Source: Micromonospora sp. FIMYZ51
GTDB taxonomy: Bacteria; Actinomycetota; Actinomycetes; Mycobacteriales; Micromonosporaceae
Reading direction: 5' to 3'
NCBI RefSeq assembly: GCF_038246755.1
Contig: NZ_CP134706.1
Span: forward strand, 2,108,001-2,172,000
DNA length: 64,000 bases
In this document: in pieces, positions 10,780 to 19,136 of the stretch
How the letters are laid out: every line of letters starts with the position of its first letter
Numbering within the stretch: the first letter of the stretch is position 1
The notes under the pieces: model-generated
Seen by the model: only the letters and a program-made list of their open reading frames with translations
The model's database searches: none
What the model was told of the DNA's origin: nothing
Translations under genes and position numbers: made by a program

Positions 10780-10806
10780 TGTCACGAAACAGTGGCGCCG
10801 GGCGTC
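10780..10806 (+). promoter_or_regulatory. ECF41-type promoter motif TGTCACG-N16-CGTC
   Basis: TGTCACG (10780-10786) and CGTC (10803-10806) are separated by 16 bp, 43 bp before the sigma-factor start. ECF41 sigma factors are known to recognise a -35 close to TGTCACA and a -10 CGTC. The match upstream of an ECF41-like gene implies autoregulation. Confidence 0.65.
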
Positions 10807-10848
10807 TGGTGCGTGGACAGTCGACCGCGAGCGGACAGGAGGCACCCC

Positions 10849-11748
10849 ATGGCGAGCGAGGACGGTCGTCCGGATCCGGCTACCGAGACCTTCGTCGCCC
10901 ATCGCAACCTGCTCTTCACCGTCGCGTACGAGTTGCTCGGCTCGGCCGCCGACGCCGAGGACGTGCTCCAGGAGACCTGGCTGCGCTGGGCCGGCGTCGA
11001 GCTCGACACGGTCCGCGACCAGCGGGCCTACCTGGTCCGCATCACCACCCGGCAGGCGCTTACCCGGCTGCGTACGCTCGGCCGCCGCAAGGAGACCTAC
11101 TTCGGCACGTGGCTGCCCGAGCCACTGCTGACCACCCCGGACGTGGCCGAGGACGTCGAGCTGGCCGAGAGCGTCTCGATGGCGATGCTGCTGGTGCTGG
11201 AGACGCTCACGCCGACCGAACGGGCCGTCTTCGTGCTGCGTGAGGTCTTCGACGTGGGCTACGACGAGATCGCCGAAGCCGTCGACAAGAGCCCGGTCGC
11301 GGTACGGCAGATCGCTCACCGGGCGCGGGCCCACGTCGCCGCGCGTCGGCCCCGGGAGACCGTCGACGTCCGCGAGACCCGGGCGGCGCTCGGTGCCTTC
11401 CAACGGGCGGTCGAAACCGGCGACCTGCAAGGTCTGCTCGACATCCTGGCGCCGGACGTCGTCCTGTTGGCCGACGGTGGTGGGGTCCGGCAGGCCCTGC
11501 CGAAGCCGGTCGTCGGGGCCGACAAGGCGGCGCGCCTGTTCACCACCGGCCTGAAGCGGGCCGACGGTGAACTCTCCGTCGAACCGGCGCTGATCAACGG
11601 GTCCCCGGCGCTTATCGTCCGGCTCAACGGGCAGCTCGACGGGGTGCTGGCGGTGCGGCTCGACAACCGCCTGGTCACCGGGCTCTACTACGTACGCAAC
11701 CCGCAGAAGCTGTCCGGGGTGCAGCGGGAGATCAGGGTGAGCCGCTGA
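10849..11748 (+). CDS. ECF sigma factor with C-terminal SnoaL-like domain (ECF41/SigJ type)
   Basis: 299 aa. ATG 10849 is preceded by GGACAGGAGG, which decides the start. The sigma region 2 (NLLFTVAYELLGSAADAEDVLQETWLRW) and region 4 (LTPTERAVFVLREVFDVGYDEIAEAVDKSPVAVRQ, given here only as landmarks around residues 120-155) are followed by a domain of about 115 residues of the SnoaL/NTF2 type. That domain replaces an anti-sigma factor in ECF41 proteins. The usual neighbouring oxidoreductase/carboxymuconolactone decarboxylase gene is absent here. Confidence 0.9.
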   Translation: MASEDGRPDPATETFVAHRNLLFTVAYELLGSAADAEDVLQETWLRWAGVELDTVRDQRAYLVRITTRQALTRLRTLGRRKETYFGTWLPEPLLTTPDVAEDVELAESVSMAMLLVLETLTPTERAVFVLREVFDVGYDEIAEAVDKSPVAVRQIAHRARAHVAARRPRETVDVRETRAALGAFQRAVETGDLQGLLDILAPDVVLLADGGGVRQALPKPVVGADKAARLFTTGLKRADGELSVEPALINGSPALIVRLNGQLDGVLAVRLDNRLVTGLYYVRNPQKLSGVQREIRVSR

Positions 11749-11836
11749 GCCCGCCCGGCCGACGTGCCTTCCCGCGAACCGTACGGCGTGCCGTAACATC
11801 GGTCTGTTTCCTTCCCAGGGCGGCGCGGAGGACCGC

Positions 11837-13420
11837 GTGGACGATGTGACCCTCCGGGCCCTGAACCTCCTTGAGGAGGCTCAGGCCGGCGGTGCCGCCC
11901 GAGTGCTTACCGTCGCCGAAGCGGCGCTGCGCGAACCCACCGGAGAGCTTCCCGACGGCCCGGCGGCGATGCACTTCGCGCGCGTCGTGGCGTTGACCCG
12001 GTTGGGCGACCTGCGCGCGGCCATCGCCGCCGCCGATCTGATGCTCGCCGCCGCGGATCGCGAGGGCAGCGCCGGCTGGCGCTCCTGCGCTCTGTCGCTG
12101 CGGGCCACCAGACGGCTGCGCCTCGGCGACCAGGACATCGCCGAGTACGACATCGAGGCGGTGCTACGCGATCTGGTGAGCGCGGAGACCGCCCTGCTCG
12201 CCGACGAACCCGACCCGGTCATCCGGGGCAACGCCCGCACCGGAATCGCCATCGGCTACGCCCAACTGCGCCTCTACGAGCTGGCCGGGCCGCAGTTCCA
12301 GGCCGCGTACGAGGCGGCCTGCCGGGCGTCGTACCCGGACAACGGCAACCGCGCGATGTGGCTGTGCAACCTGGCGGAGCTCAACCTGATGTGGGCGCTG
12401 GAGCTGTACCAGATAGGTCAGGTCGCCGAGGCGGAGAAACACACCACGGTCGCCGAGGAGTACGCGGTGCGGGCGGCGGCGGAGGCGTCCGGACCGCAGG
12501 CGGAGGTGTGGCGGCTGTCGGCGCTGCTGTACGCGGCCTGTTCCCGCGCCGACCGCCAGGACCCGGCGGGTGCGGCCGTCGACATCCCCCGGTACATCGG
12601 CCTGCTGGAGACCTTCGGCCTGCGGGAACAACACCAGGAGCTGCTGCTGTGCCGGCCCTTTCACGCCGTCGCGCTGCGTCGCTCGGGCCGGCCCGAGGAG
12701 GCGCTACGGGTCATCCAGGACGCCGTCGCCTCCCTCGCCCCCGATCCGGACTGGCTGATCTCGGCGGCCCTGCACCGCACGCACGCGGTGCTGCTGTCGG
12801 CCACCGGCTCGTCCGACGCCGTACCCGGGCTCACCTACGGTGACGCGCTTGCCGAACTGCTCTGGCGGCAGCGGCAGCGCTGGCTGCACACGGCGATGAC
12901 GATGCAGTCGTACGACGTGCTGCGCTGGCAGCACGAGCAGGCCGAGCGGGCGGCGCGGACCGACCCGCTCACCGGGGTGGCCAACCGTCGCGGTCTGGAC
13001 ATCTTCCTGCGGAACCTGACCGCCCCCGGCACCGTCGCGGATCAACCGGTGGCGGTGTTGACCGTGGACATCGACCGGTTCAAGCAGATCAACGACTCGC
13101 TGGGGCACGCCACCGGCGACGATGTGCTGCGGGCCGTCGCGGAGCTGCTCACCAGCAAGGTACGCAAGGGTGACTTCGTGGCGCGGTTGGGCGGTGACGA
13201 GTTCGTGGCCATCCTGCCCGGCGCCGACACCGGGGCCGCCACCGAGGTGGCCAAGCGGACCGTGGCCGCCATCGCCGGCCTGACGGCCTGGCCGGTGAAC
13301 GTCAGCGTCGGGGTCGCCAGTGGGCCGGCGTACCTGATCGACGAGACCCTCACCCGCGCCGACAGCGCCATGTACGCGGCCAAACGCGCGGGCGGCAACC
13401 GGGCCACGGCCAGCTCCTGA
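11837..13420 (+). CDS. Diguanylate cyclase with N-terminal TPR-like region
   Basis: 527 aa from GTG 11837. The first 350 residues are alpha-helical and Ala/Leu/Glu-rich in TPR style, without a membrane segment, so this is a soluble sensor. The C-terminal GGDEF domain has the DPLTGVANRRGL start, an intact GGDEF motif at 452-456 and an inhibitory I-site RKGD at 443-446, five residues before it. It should make cyclic di-GMP and be product-inhibited. In filamentous actinobacteria this messenger delays sporulation through BldD. A TAACAT -10-like box lies about 40 bp upstream. Confidence 0.9.
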   Translation: MDDVTLRALNLLEEAQAGGAARVLTVAEAALREPTGELPDGPAAMHFARVVALTRLGDLRAAIAAADLMLAAADREGSAGWRSCALSLRATRRLRLGDQDIAEYDIEAVLRDLVSAETALLADEPDPVIRGNARTGIAIGYAQLRLYELAGPQFQAAYEAACRASYPDNGNRAMWLCNLAELNLMWALELYQIGQVAEAEKHTTVAEEYAVRAAAEASGPQAEVWRLSALLYAACSRADRQDPAGAAVDIPRYIGLLETFGLREQHQELLLCRPFHAVALRRSGRPEEALRVIQDAVASLAPDPDWLISAALHRTHAVLLSATGSSDAVPGLTYGDALAELLWRQRQRWLHTAMTMQSYDVLRWQHEQAERAARTDPLTGVANRRGLDIFLRNLTAPGTVADQPVAVLTVDIDRFKQINDSLGHATGDDVLRAVAELLTSKVRKGDFVARLGGDEFVAILPGADTGAATEVAKRTVAAIAGLTAWPVNVSVGVASGPAYLIDETLTRADSAMYAAKRAGGNRATASS

Positions 13421-13761
13421 CCTGCCAACGGCGAAGCGGCGGGGACCGGGTGCGCCGGGTGGGAGGGCCCCGCCCGCATGGCTGCCTGTGACGTCGGCCA
13501 TCTTGACAGCCAGGCACCCGCAGCAATGTTTCAACGATTGCGGAAACCTGCCCCGATTTCGCCGACGACCAGTGACCTCAGCATTCGACAAGAACGGCAG
13601 GAATGTAGTGCAGGAAGTTCTGCCGGTTGTTCTGCCGGTCAATTCTCGGCGTTTCAACGCGGGCCATTTTGGCGACATAATCATGTAACCTCGCCCCTTC
13701 GTTCGATTCGCTAACGTCGGCACGGTCCGGCAATGGCCGGCAATTACCTGGGAGAGGGAGC
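13421..13761. other. 341-bp intergenic region with a tandem 12-bp direct repeat
   Basis: No gene is recognised. The right half is less GC-rich and probably carries the promoter of the hydrolase at 13762. A direct repeat GTTCTGCCGGTT/GTTCTGCCGGTC lies at 13617-13640 and may be a regulator site. Confidence 0.5.
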
Positions 13762-15339
13762 ATGCACCGAAAACTGATCCGACAATTGCTTGTCGGTGCG
13801 GCGGCGGGATTGACGTTGCTGCCGCTGGCTCCGCCGGTCGCCTCGGCGGCCCCGGTCGAGGCCGTGCAGTGGGCCCCCTGCGAGCAGGACGCGGAAGCCC
13901 TGTGCGGCACCCTTGAGGTGCCTGTCGACTGGGCCGATCCGGACGGCCCCTCGATCGCTCTGGCGCTGGCCAAGCGGCCGGCCACCGACCCGGCCGTGCG
14001 GCGCGGATCGCTTGTGGTCAACCCGGGTGGGCCGGGTGGCTCGGGGGTCGACGCGGCACTGTGGGGCGGATACAGCGACGACCTCCGTCGGCACTTCGAC
14101 ATTCTCGGGTTCGATCCGCGTGGCGTGGCCCGCAGCGCGCCGGTCCGGTGTTCGCTCGACAAGATCCTGGAGTTGCCGGCCGGACCGATCAAAACGGCCA
14201 CCGACTTCGCCACCATGGTCACCGCGAGCCGGGCCCTGGCCGACGACTGCCGTACGCACACCGGTCCGGTTTTCGACCACGTGGACACGCTTCAGGTAAT
14301 TCGTGACATCGACGCCATCCGGGCGGCGGTCGGTGACGACAAACTGACCTTCTTCGGAATGTCGTACGGCACGCTGATGGCCCAGCAATATGCGGAGCTG
14401 TATCCGGACCGGGTGCGGGCCCTCGTCGCGGACAGCACGATGGACCACAGCCAGGACGCCCGGGGCTTCGCCGTCACCCAGGCGGCCACCGGGCAGGACA
14501 CGTTCAACGAGTTCGTCGCCGGCTGCGCCCGGCTCACCGAGTGTGCCCTGTACGGCCGCGACATCCGGCAGTTCTGGCGGCGACTGCTGGAGCGTGCCGA
14601 CCGTGGCGAACTGCCGGACCCGGACGACCCGAGCTACAAGATCACCAAGCTGGACCTGGTCAACTTCGTGCTGGGCAACCTGAACTACCAGCCCTACTGG
14701 CTCGGAATCGCCAGTGAGCTGGAGCGGCTCGACGCCGGCCGCCCGTCGACCACGCCGGCTGCCCCGGCCCGCCGGTCGGCCGAGAACGAGCCGACGGTCG
14801 TCTCCTTCGCGTACCAGGCGGTTCTCTGTCAGGACTGGAACCTCAAGGCCAGCGACTACGCCGAGTGGCGCTCGATCCTCGCCGCCGCCCAGGCCGCCGC
14901 GCCGGATCTGCCGGACCCGCCCCGGGCGGCGGTGGGCGCGATCTGCCTGGGCTGGCCGACCCCGGCGAACAACCCGCAGCGTCGGATCACCCCGACCAAC
15001 GAGGCGAAGCTGCTCTTCGCCAACTCGCTGCACGACCCCGCCACCGGCTACAACTGGGCGCTGGGCGCCGCCGACCAGTTCGGCGACCGCGCCGAGCTGC
15101 TCACCTATGAGGGCTGGGGACACATCGTCTACGGCCGGGTGGCCTGCGCCGACGAGGCGATCGACCGGTACCTGATCGACCTGGTCGTACCGGCGCCGGG
15201 CACCCGGTGCGCTGCCGCCCCGCCGCCGGGCACCACCGCGGACGACGCCCGTGGCCGTTCCGCGGGCCCGCCGGAGGGACCGGCCCCGGAGATGCTTCCG
15301 CTGCGCGCGGAGCCGGAGCTGCCGACCTGGCTGCGCTGA
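13762..15339 (+). CDS. Secreted alpha/beta hydrolase, tripeptidyl-aminopeptidase-like
   Basis: 525 aa. The signal peptide covers about 1-31 (LTLLPLAPPVASAA). The alpha/beta-hydrolase core has the oxyanion region VVNPGGPGGSG, nucleophile Ser201 in GMSYGT, and a catalytic His in YEGWGHIVYGR near the C-terminus. A TAP-like C-terminal domain is present. This matches the secreted SlpD/E-type mycelial tripeptidyl aminopeptidases of Streptomyces. The start is supported by GGGAGAGGGAGC just upstream. It probably trims peptides from secreted proteins or takes part in nutrient scavenging. Confidence 0.9.
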   Translation: MHRKLIRQLLVGAAAGLTLLPLAPPVASAAPVEAVQWAPCEQDAEALCGTLEVPVDWADPDGPSIALALAKRPATDPAVRRGSLVVNPGGPGGSGVDAALWGGYSDDLRRHFDILGFDPRGVARSAPVRCSLDKILELPAGPIKTATDFATMVTASRALADDCRTHTGPVFDHVDTLQVIRDIDAIRAAVGDDKLTFFGMSYGTLMAQQYAELYPDRVRALVADSTMDHSQDARGFAVTQAATGQDTFNEFVAGCARLTECALYGRDIRQFWRRLLERADRGELPDPDDPSYKITKLDLVNFVLGNLNYQPYWLGIASELERLDAGRPSTTPAAPARRSAENEPTVVSFAYQAVLCQDWNLKASDYAEWRSILAAAQAAAPDLPDPPRAAVGAICLGWPTPANNPQRRITPTNEAKLLFANSLHDPATGYNWALGAADQFGDRAELLTYEGWGHIVYGRVACADEAIDRYLIDLVVPAPGTRCAAAPPPGTTADDARGRSAGPPEGPAPEMLPLRAEPELPTWLR

Positions 15340-15350
15340 GCTGACACCCC

Positions 15351-15386
15351 GTGGTGGCCGGGACCCGATCGGGTCCCGGCCACCAC
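15351..15386. terminator. Perfect 16-bp hairpin terminator candidate
   Basis: Arms 15351-15366 and 15371-15386 are exactly complementary around a GATC loop. It lies 12 bp after the hydrolase stop. There is no T-run, as is usual in actinobacteria. Confidence 0.75.
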
Positions 15387-15424
15387 CGTGCCACGCCTCG
15401 GTGGCCAGGCGTCATGATTGGCGC

Positions 15425-16276
15425 GTGAGAATCCTGTCCATCCAGTCGTCGGTCGCCTACGGCCACGTCGGCAACTCGGCGGCCGTCTTTCCCCTGCAAC
15501 GGCTCGGTCACGAGGTCTGGCCGGTGCTGACGGTCCATTTTTCCAACCACACCGGGTACGGCGCGTGGCGCGGCCCGCTGCTGCCGCCCGCCGACGTGGC
15601 CGAGGTGATCGCGGGCATCGCGGACCGTGGGGTCCTGGGCGACGCCGACGCGGTCCTGTCGGGTTACCAGGGCGACCCGGCGATGGGCGCGGTGATCCTC
15701 GACGCGGTGACGCTTGTGAAGACCGCGAACCCGGACGCGGTCTACTGCTGCGACCCGGTGATGGGCGACGTCGGGCGGGGGATGTTCGTCCGGCCCGGCA
15801 TCCCGGAGTACCTGCGCGACGTGGTGGTCCCGCGCGCCGACATCATCACCCCGAACCACTTCGAGCTGGACTTCCTCGCCGGCCGTAGCACCAACTCGCT
15901 GCCCGAGCTGTTGGCGGCGGTCGACGTGGTACGCGCGACCGGGCCACGGCACGTCCTGGTGACAAGCGTGCTGCACGGCGACCTGCCGGCCGGGACGCTG
16001 GAGGTGGTGGCCGTCTCGGACGAGGGCGCCTGGGCGGTGACCACGCCGCTGCTGCCGATCAATCCGAACGGCGGCGGCGACGTGACCGCCGCGCTGTACC
16101 TGGCGCACCTGACCACGACGGGTTCGCCCGCGACGGCCCTGGAACGCACAGTCGCCTCCGTCTTCACCGTCCTCGAGACGACCCTCGCGGCGGGCACCCG
16201 GGAGATCCAGCTGGTCGCCGCCCAGGACGCGATCGCCGAGCCGCCGACCCGGTTCACCGCCCGCCAGCTGCGCTGA
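15425..16276 (+). CDS. pdxY: Pyridoxal kinase (PdxY type)
   Basis: 283 aa from GTG 15425. The N-terminal MRILSIQSSVAYGHVGNSAA is the PdxY/PdxK signature. PVLTVHFSNHTGYG, the CDPVMGD motif and NGGGDVTAALYLAHL (ATP/anion hole with the catalytic Asp) are all present. It phosphorylates pyridoxal to pyridoxal 5'-phosphate in the salvage pathway in the cytoplasm. Length is normal. It stands alone after a strong terminator. Confidence 0.92.
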   Translation: MRILSIQSSVAYGHVGNSAAVFPLQRLGHEVWPVLTVHFSNHTGYGAWRGPLLPPADVAEVIAGIADRGVLGDADAVLSGYQGDPAMGAVILDAVTLVKTANPDAVYCCDPVMGDVGRGMFVRPGIPEYLRDVVVPRADIITPNHFELDFLAGRSTNSLPELLAAVDVVRATGPRHVLVTSVLHGDLPAGTLEVVAVSDEGAWAVTTPLLPINPNGGGDVTAALYLAHLTTTGSPATALERTVASVFTVLETTLAAGTREIQLVAAQDAIAEPPTRFTARQLR

Positions 16277-16406
16277 CGCCCCCACCGCAAGTTCCCCGGC
16301 CGCGTCCTGATGCGCGAGTCGACGCTCCCCGCCGGCTGACCGCACGAGGACCTACCGTCACCGGTGCGGCGCCTGTCGCCGCTGCCCGTCGACCCGACCA
16401 GAGCGG

Positions 16407-16733
16407 CTATTCGTCGCAGGCGTCCTGGAACTGGGCAAGGTACTCGTCAAGCGGCTGGAGGCCGACCCGGGCGCGCCGCTCGTGCACCCCGGCCTCGTCC
16501 GCGATCGGCTTCGGCACCGGGCGGCCCTGCTCGCATCCGCCGAACTGGGTGCCGTAGATCTGCGGTCGTCCGGAGTTCACCGCGACCCGATCCGCCAGAT
16601 AGGCCAGCTCGGTCGCGTCGGCGGTCCCGGCGGCCACCGCCTCGCACATCAGTCCCAGCGCCCGACGCTGAAACGCGACGTCGTGATCGGCGTGCTGGGC
16701 CATCGTCGATGGCTCGGGTGCCAGGCGGGTCAA
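16407..16733 (-). pseudogene. 5'-truncated DUF6624-family gene
   Basis: The frame encodes AQHADHDVAFQRRALGLM, TELAYLADRVAVNSGRP, YGTQF, then PIADEAGVHERRARVGL, which is the C-terminal half of DUF6624 proteins. The usual N-terminal 60-70 residues are missing. Homology starts only about 10 codons after the first ATG (16733), and that ATG overlaps the stop of the upstream SDR gene. The fragment could be translated by coupling but is probably a relic cut off by the SDR gene or by a deletion. Confidence 0.65.
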
Positions 16734-17452
16734 CCGCTCTGCCCGGTGGGCCGGACCTGCTCGAAGTGGAACTCGCGAATGAAACAGTCACGTGGTTGAC
16801 CGACGGCGAAGAGCACGCAGTCGACCACCGACCGCGCGGTGAGATCGTGGTCGGCCTGCCGGGGCCCCTCCTGCACGAAGTCCGGTGGAAACAGCGAGAT
16901 CACCCGGATCCCGGCCGGCCGCAGCCGGTACGACAGGATCTCGGCCAGCCCGGCGTGGGCGTGTTTGGCGGCGTAGAACGCGGGATGCGCACCCGATCGG
17001 CGGTGCCCCACCTCGCCGCAGGCCGAGATCAGGTTGACGATGTCGGGCCGCGTCGAAGCCCGCAGCAGCGGCAGCAGGTGTTTGGTCACCAACATGGTGC
17101 CGGTCCCACCCGCCGCCATCACCCCTTCGATCTCGTCGTCGGAGGCGTCTGCCAGGTCGTCGCCGTCGGCATAGGGCGCACCGTTGTTGACCAGCACGTC
17201 GAGGTGATCCGTCCGGGCGACCAGGGCGGCGGCGAACGCCCGCACCGAATCCGGTACGGCGAGATCACAACGGAACGCCTCGGCCCGGCCCGGTCCCCGC
17301 CGGCTGATCGCCGCCGCGACCCGCTCGGCCGCCGTCAGGTCACGGGCCGACAGGAACACCTGGGCCCCGCGCTGCGCGAAGGCTTCGGCCAGCAGCCGCC
17401 CGGTGTCACGTGCGGCGCCGGTGATGGCAACGTTCAGGCCGTGGAGATTCAT
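16730..17452 (-). CDS. Short-chain dehydrogenase/reductase
   Basis: 240 aa from ATG 17452 (MNLHGLNVAITGAARDTGR). Dinucleotide motif TGAARDTG, NNG in LVNNGAPYADG, a Ser in NLISACG and a YxxxK active site (YAAKHAHAG). The motif order is classical SDR, with Ser-Tyr-Lys spacing as expected. Substrate unknown. The C-terminus is complete (FHFEQVRPTGQSG). It diverges from the XRE regulator at 17625. Confidence 0.85.
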   Translation of the reverse strand: MNLHGLNVAITGAARDTGRLLAEAFAQRGAQVFLSARDLTAAERVAAAISRRGPGRAEAFRCDLAVPDSVRAFAAALVARTDHLDVLVNNGAPYADGDDLADASDDEIEGVMAAGGTGTMLVTKHLLPLLRASTRPDIVNLISACGEVGHRRSGAHPAFYAAKHAHAGLAEILSYRLRPAGIRVISLFPPDFVQEGPRQADHDLTARSVVDCVLFAVGQPRDCFIREFHFEQVRPTGQSG

Positions 17453-17557
17453 GACCAACAGCGAAGCACCTGCACCCTGGTTCAGGTCAACGGGACACCC
17501 ACCCGCCCTGGTCCAGGTACCGGATCGAACGCCGCCGACCCGCACGATGAGGATTCG

Positions 17558-17574
17558 ACGGATGTACTGTCCGT
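17558..17574. promoter_or_regulatory. Inverted repeat ACGGA-N7-TCCGT in the SDR/XRE divergent region
   Basis: Perfect 5-bp arms around TGTACTG, 51 bp before the XRE start and about 105 bp before the SDR start. It is a plausible operator for the adjacent XRE regulator acting on both genes. Confidence 0.4.
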
Positions 17575-17624
17575 AGTAGGGGTTCGCTTCTGATTCGTCC
17601 AGCCTGCTATCCGGGAGCGTCGCC

Positions 17625-18794
17625 GTGTCACACGTCGATCCGCGCTTCGGTGCCCAACTGCGTGCGCTTCGGACCAAGCACGGGTTGTCGCTGCGTGCGC
17701 TCGGTCAGCTCGCGCATCGAGGCAAGAGCCACCTGCACGACCTGGAGAGCGGCGCGAAGGCTCCCACACCCGAGACGGCCCGGCACCTCGATGAGGTGCT
17801 GCGGGCGGACGGGACACTTGCCCGTCTCGTGGACCAGCCCGTCGACCACGACGCTGAGGCCAGCGAGTTGCTGGCCCGGGTGCGGGCCACCGATGTGAGT
17901 GCCGAAACGCTCGCGCGGATCGAGGCGAGCGTGGACGACCTGGCGAGCGCGTACGCGACCACCCGGCCGGTTGATCTGCTGCCGAGGGTGCGAAGGCAGT
18001 TGGCCTACGTAGGGCGGCTGTTTGACGGGCGTGGGACGCTGGCACAGCGTCGGCGCCTTGTCGTTGCGGGTGGTTGGTTGACGGTGCTGCGGGCTACGGT
18101 GCACATCGATCTCCTGCAACGCTCTGCGGCCGGCGCACATCTGGGCACCGCCATGGCGCTCGCAGAGCATGGTGAGCATCCCGAGATCCAGGCGTGGTGT
18201 CTGGAGACGCAGGCGTGGGACTGGCTCACCCGGGGGGATTATCAGCGGGCCATCGACCTTTCGCAGCAGGCCCAGCGGTTGGCGCCTCCGGGTAGTTCGG
18301 CGCATATCCAGGCGACCGCCCAGGAGGCGCGGGTGTGGGCGCGGCTGGGTGACGTGCGGCTGACGCGCGATGCGCTGGATCGGTTGGCGCGGTTGACGGC
18401 GAACCTGCCGGTGCCGGAGCGGGCCGAGCACCACTACCGGTACGACCCGACGAAGGCGTTGGCGTACACGGCGACGACGCTGTCGTGGGCCGGTGACCCG
18501 GCCGCCGAGCAGATCGCGCGGACTGCGTTGGCGGAGTTGGATCCGCGTGGCGATGGTGGGGATCGACCACGGCGATCCGCGTCCGCGCGTCTGGACCTCG
18601 CCATGGCGTTGCTGGCCGCCGATCAGCCGGACGAGGCCAGCGCGGTGGCCGCCGACGCGGTGCGGTCGGGTCGGGTGGTGTCGTCGAACTGGTGGCGGGC
18701 GCGCGAGGTACTCCGGCGGCTGGAGTTGACCGGCACGGCGGAGACGGCGGCATTCCGTGAGGTCTACGAGGCGCACCGGCCCGAGACTCGCTAG
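17625..18794 (+). CDS. XRE-family regulator with C-terminal TPR-like domain (first of two)
   Basis: 389 aa from GTG 17625. The N-terminal HTH_XRE (about 8-65) includes FGAQLRALRTKHGLSLRALGQ and a recognition helix in KSHLHDLESGAKAPT. Residues about 90-385 form a helical tetratricopeptide-type region. This is the pattern of actinobacterial NsdA-like and other developmental or antibiotic regulators. No membrane segment. It precedes a 55-aa gene and a second XRE/TPR regulator in the same direction. Confidence 0.87.
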   Translation: MSHVDPRFGAQLRALRTKHGLSLRALGQLAHRGKSHLHDLESGAKAPTPETARHLDEVLRADGTLARLVDQPVDHDAEASELLARVRATDVSAETLARIEASVDDLASAYATTRPVDLLPRVRRQLAYVGRLFDGRGTLAQRRRLVVAGGWLTVLRATVHIDLLQRSAAGAHLGTAMALAEHGEHPEIQAWCLETQAWDWLTRGDYQRAIDLSQQAQRLAPPGSSAHIQATAQEARVWARLGDVRLTRDALDRLARLTANLPVPERAEHHYRYDPTKALAYTATTLSWAGDPAAEQIARTALAELDPRGDGGDRPRRSASARLDLAMALLAADQPDEASAVAADAVRSGRVVSSNWWRAREVLRRLELTGTAETAAFREVYEAHRPETR

Positions 18795-18968
18795 CGGACA
18801 ACAGGCCTCCCCAGCGGACAGCCGATCGCTTTCCGTCACCGCCTGTTCACCCGATGCTAGGGCGAGGGCGGGATCAGCACAGCCAGGTCGGCGACGCGAC
18901 CAGACACCCGCCCGTAGCCGGGTGCGGCGGCCCGAACAGGCACTGCGCCCCTGCCAGCGGAGGTGAGG

Positions 18969-19136
18969 ATGAGCGGCCAGGACAACGCCGACCGGCCCAG
19001 CAGAGGCGAGCAGATCGACGCCGCCGAACGGGAAGCAGCCAAACGTCGGTTGCTCGCCCAAGCCGAGGCAGAGCGGATACCCGTGGAGGAGACGACGCGC
19101 GCGGTGCCCGATCGGCGGTGGCGTCGTGACCGGTGA
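18969..19136 (+). CDS. Small charged protein (55 aa) coupled to an XRE regulator
   Basis: ATG 18969 is preceded by GGAGGTGAGG (a strong but close SD). The product begins MSGQDNADRPSRGEQIDAAE and continues as a charged helix with alternating Arg/Glu/Ala (REAAKRRLLAQAEAER), ending RWRRDR. It overlaps the next gene (GTG 19126) by 11 bp in another frame, so the two are translationally coupled. No family is recognised. It could be a regulator partner or a leader peptide. Confidence 0.65.
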   Translation: MSGQDNADRPSRGEQIDAAEREAAKRRLLAQAEAERIPVEETTRAVPDRRWRRDR

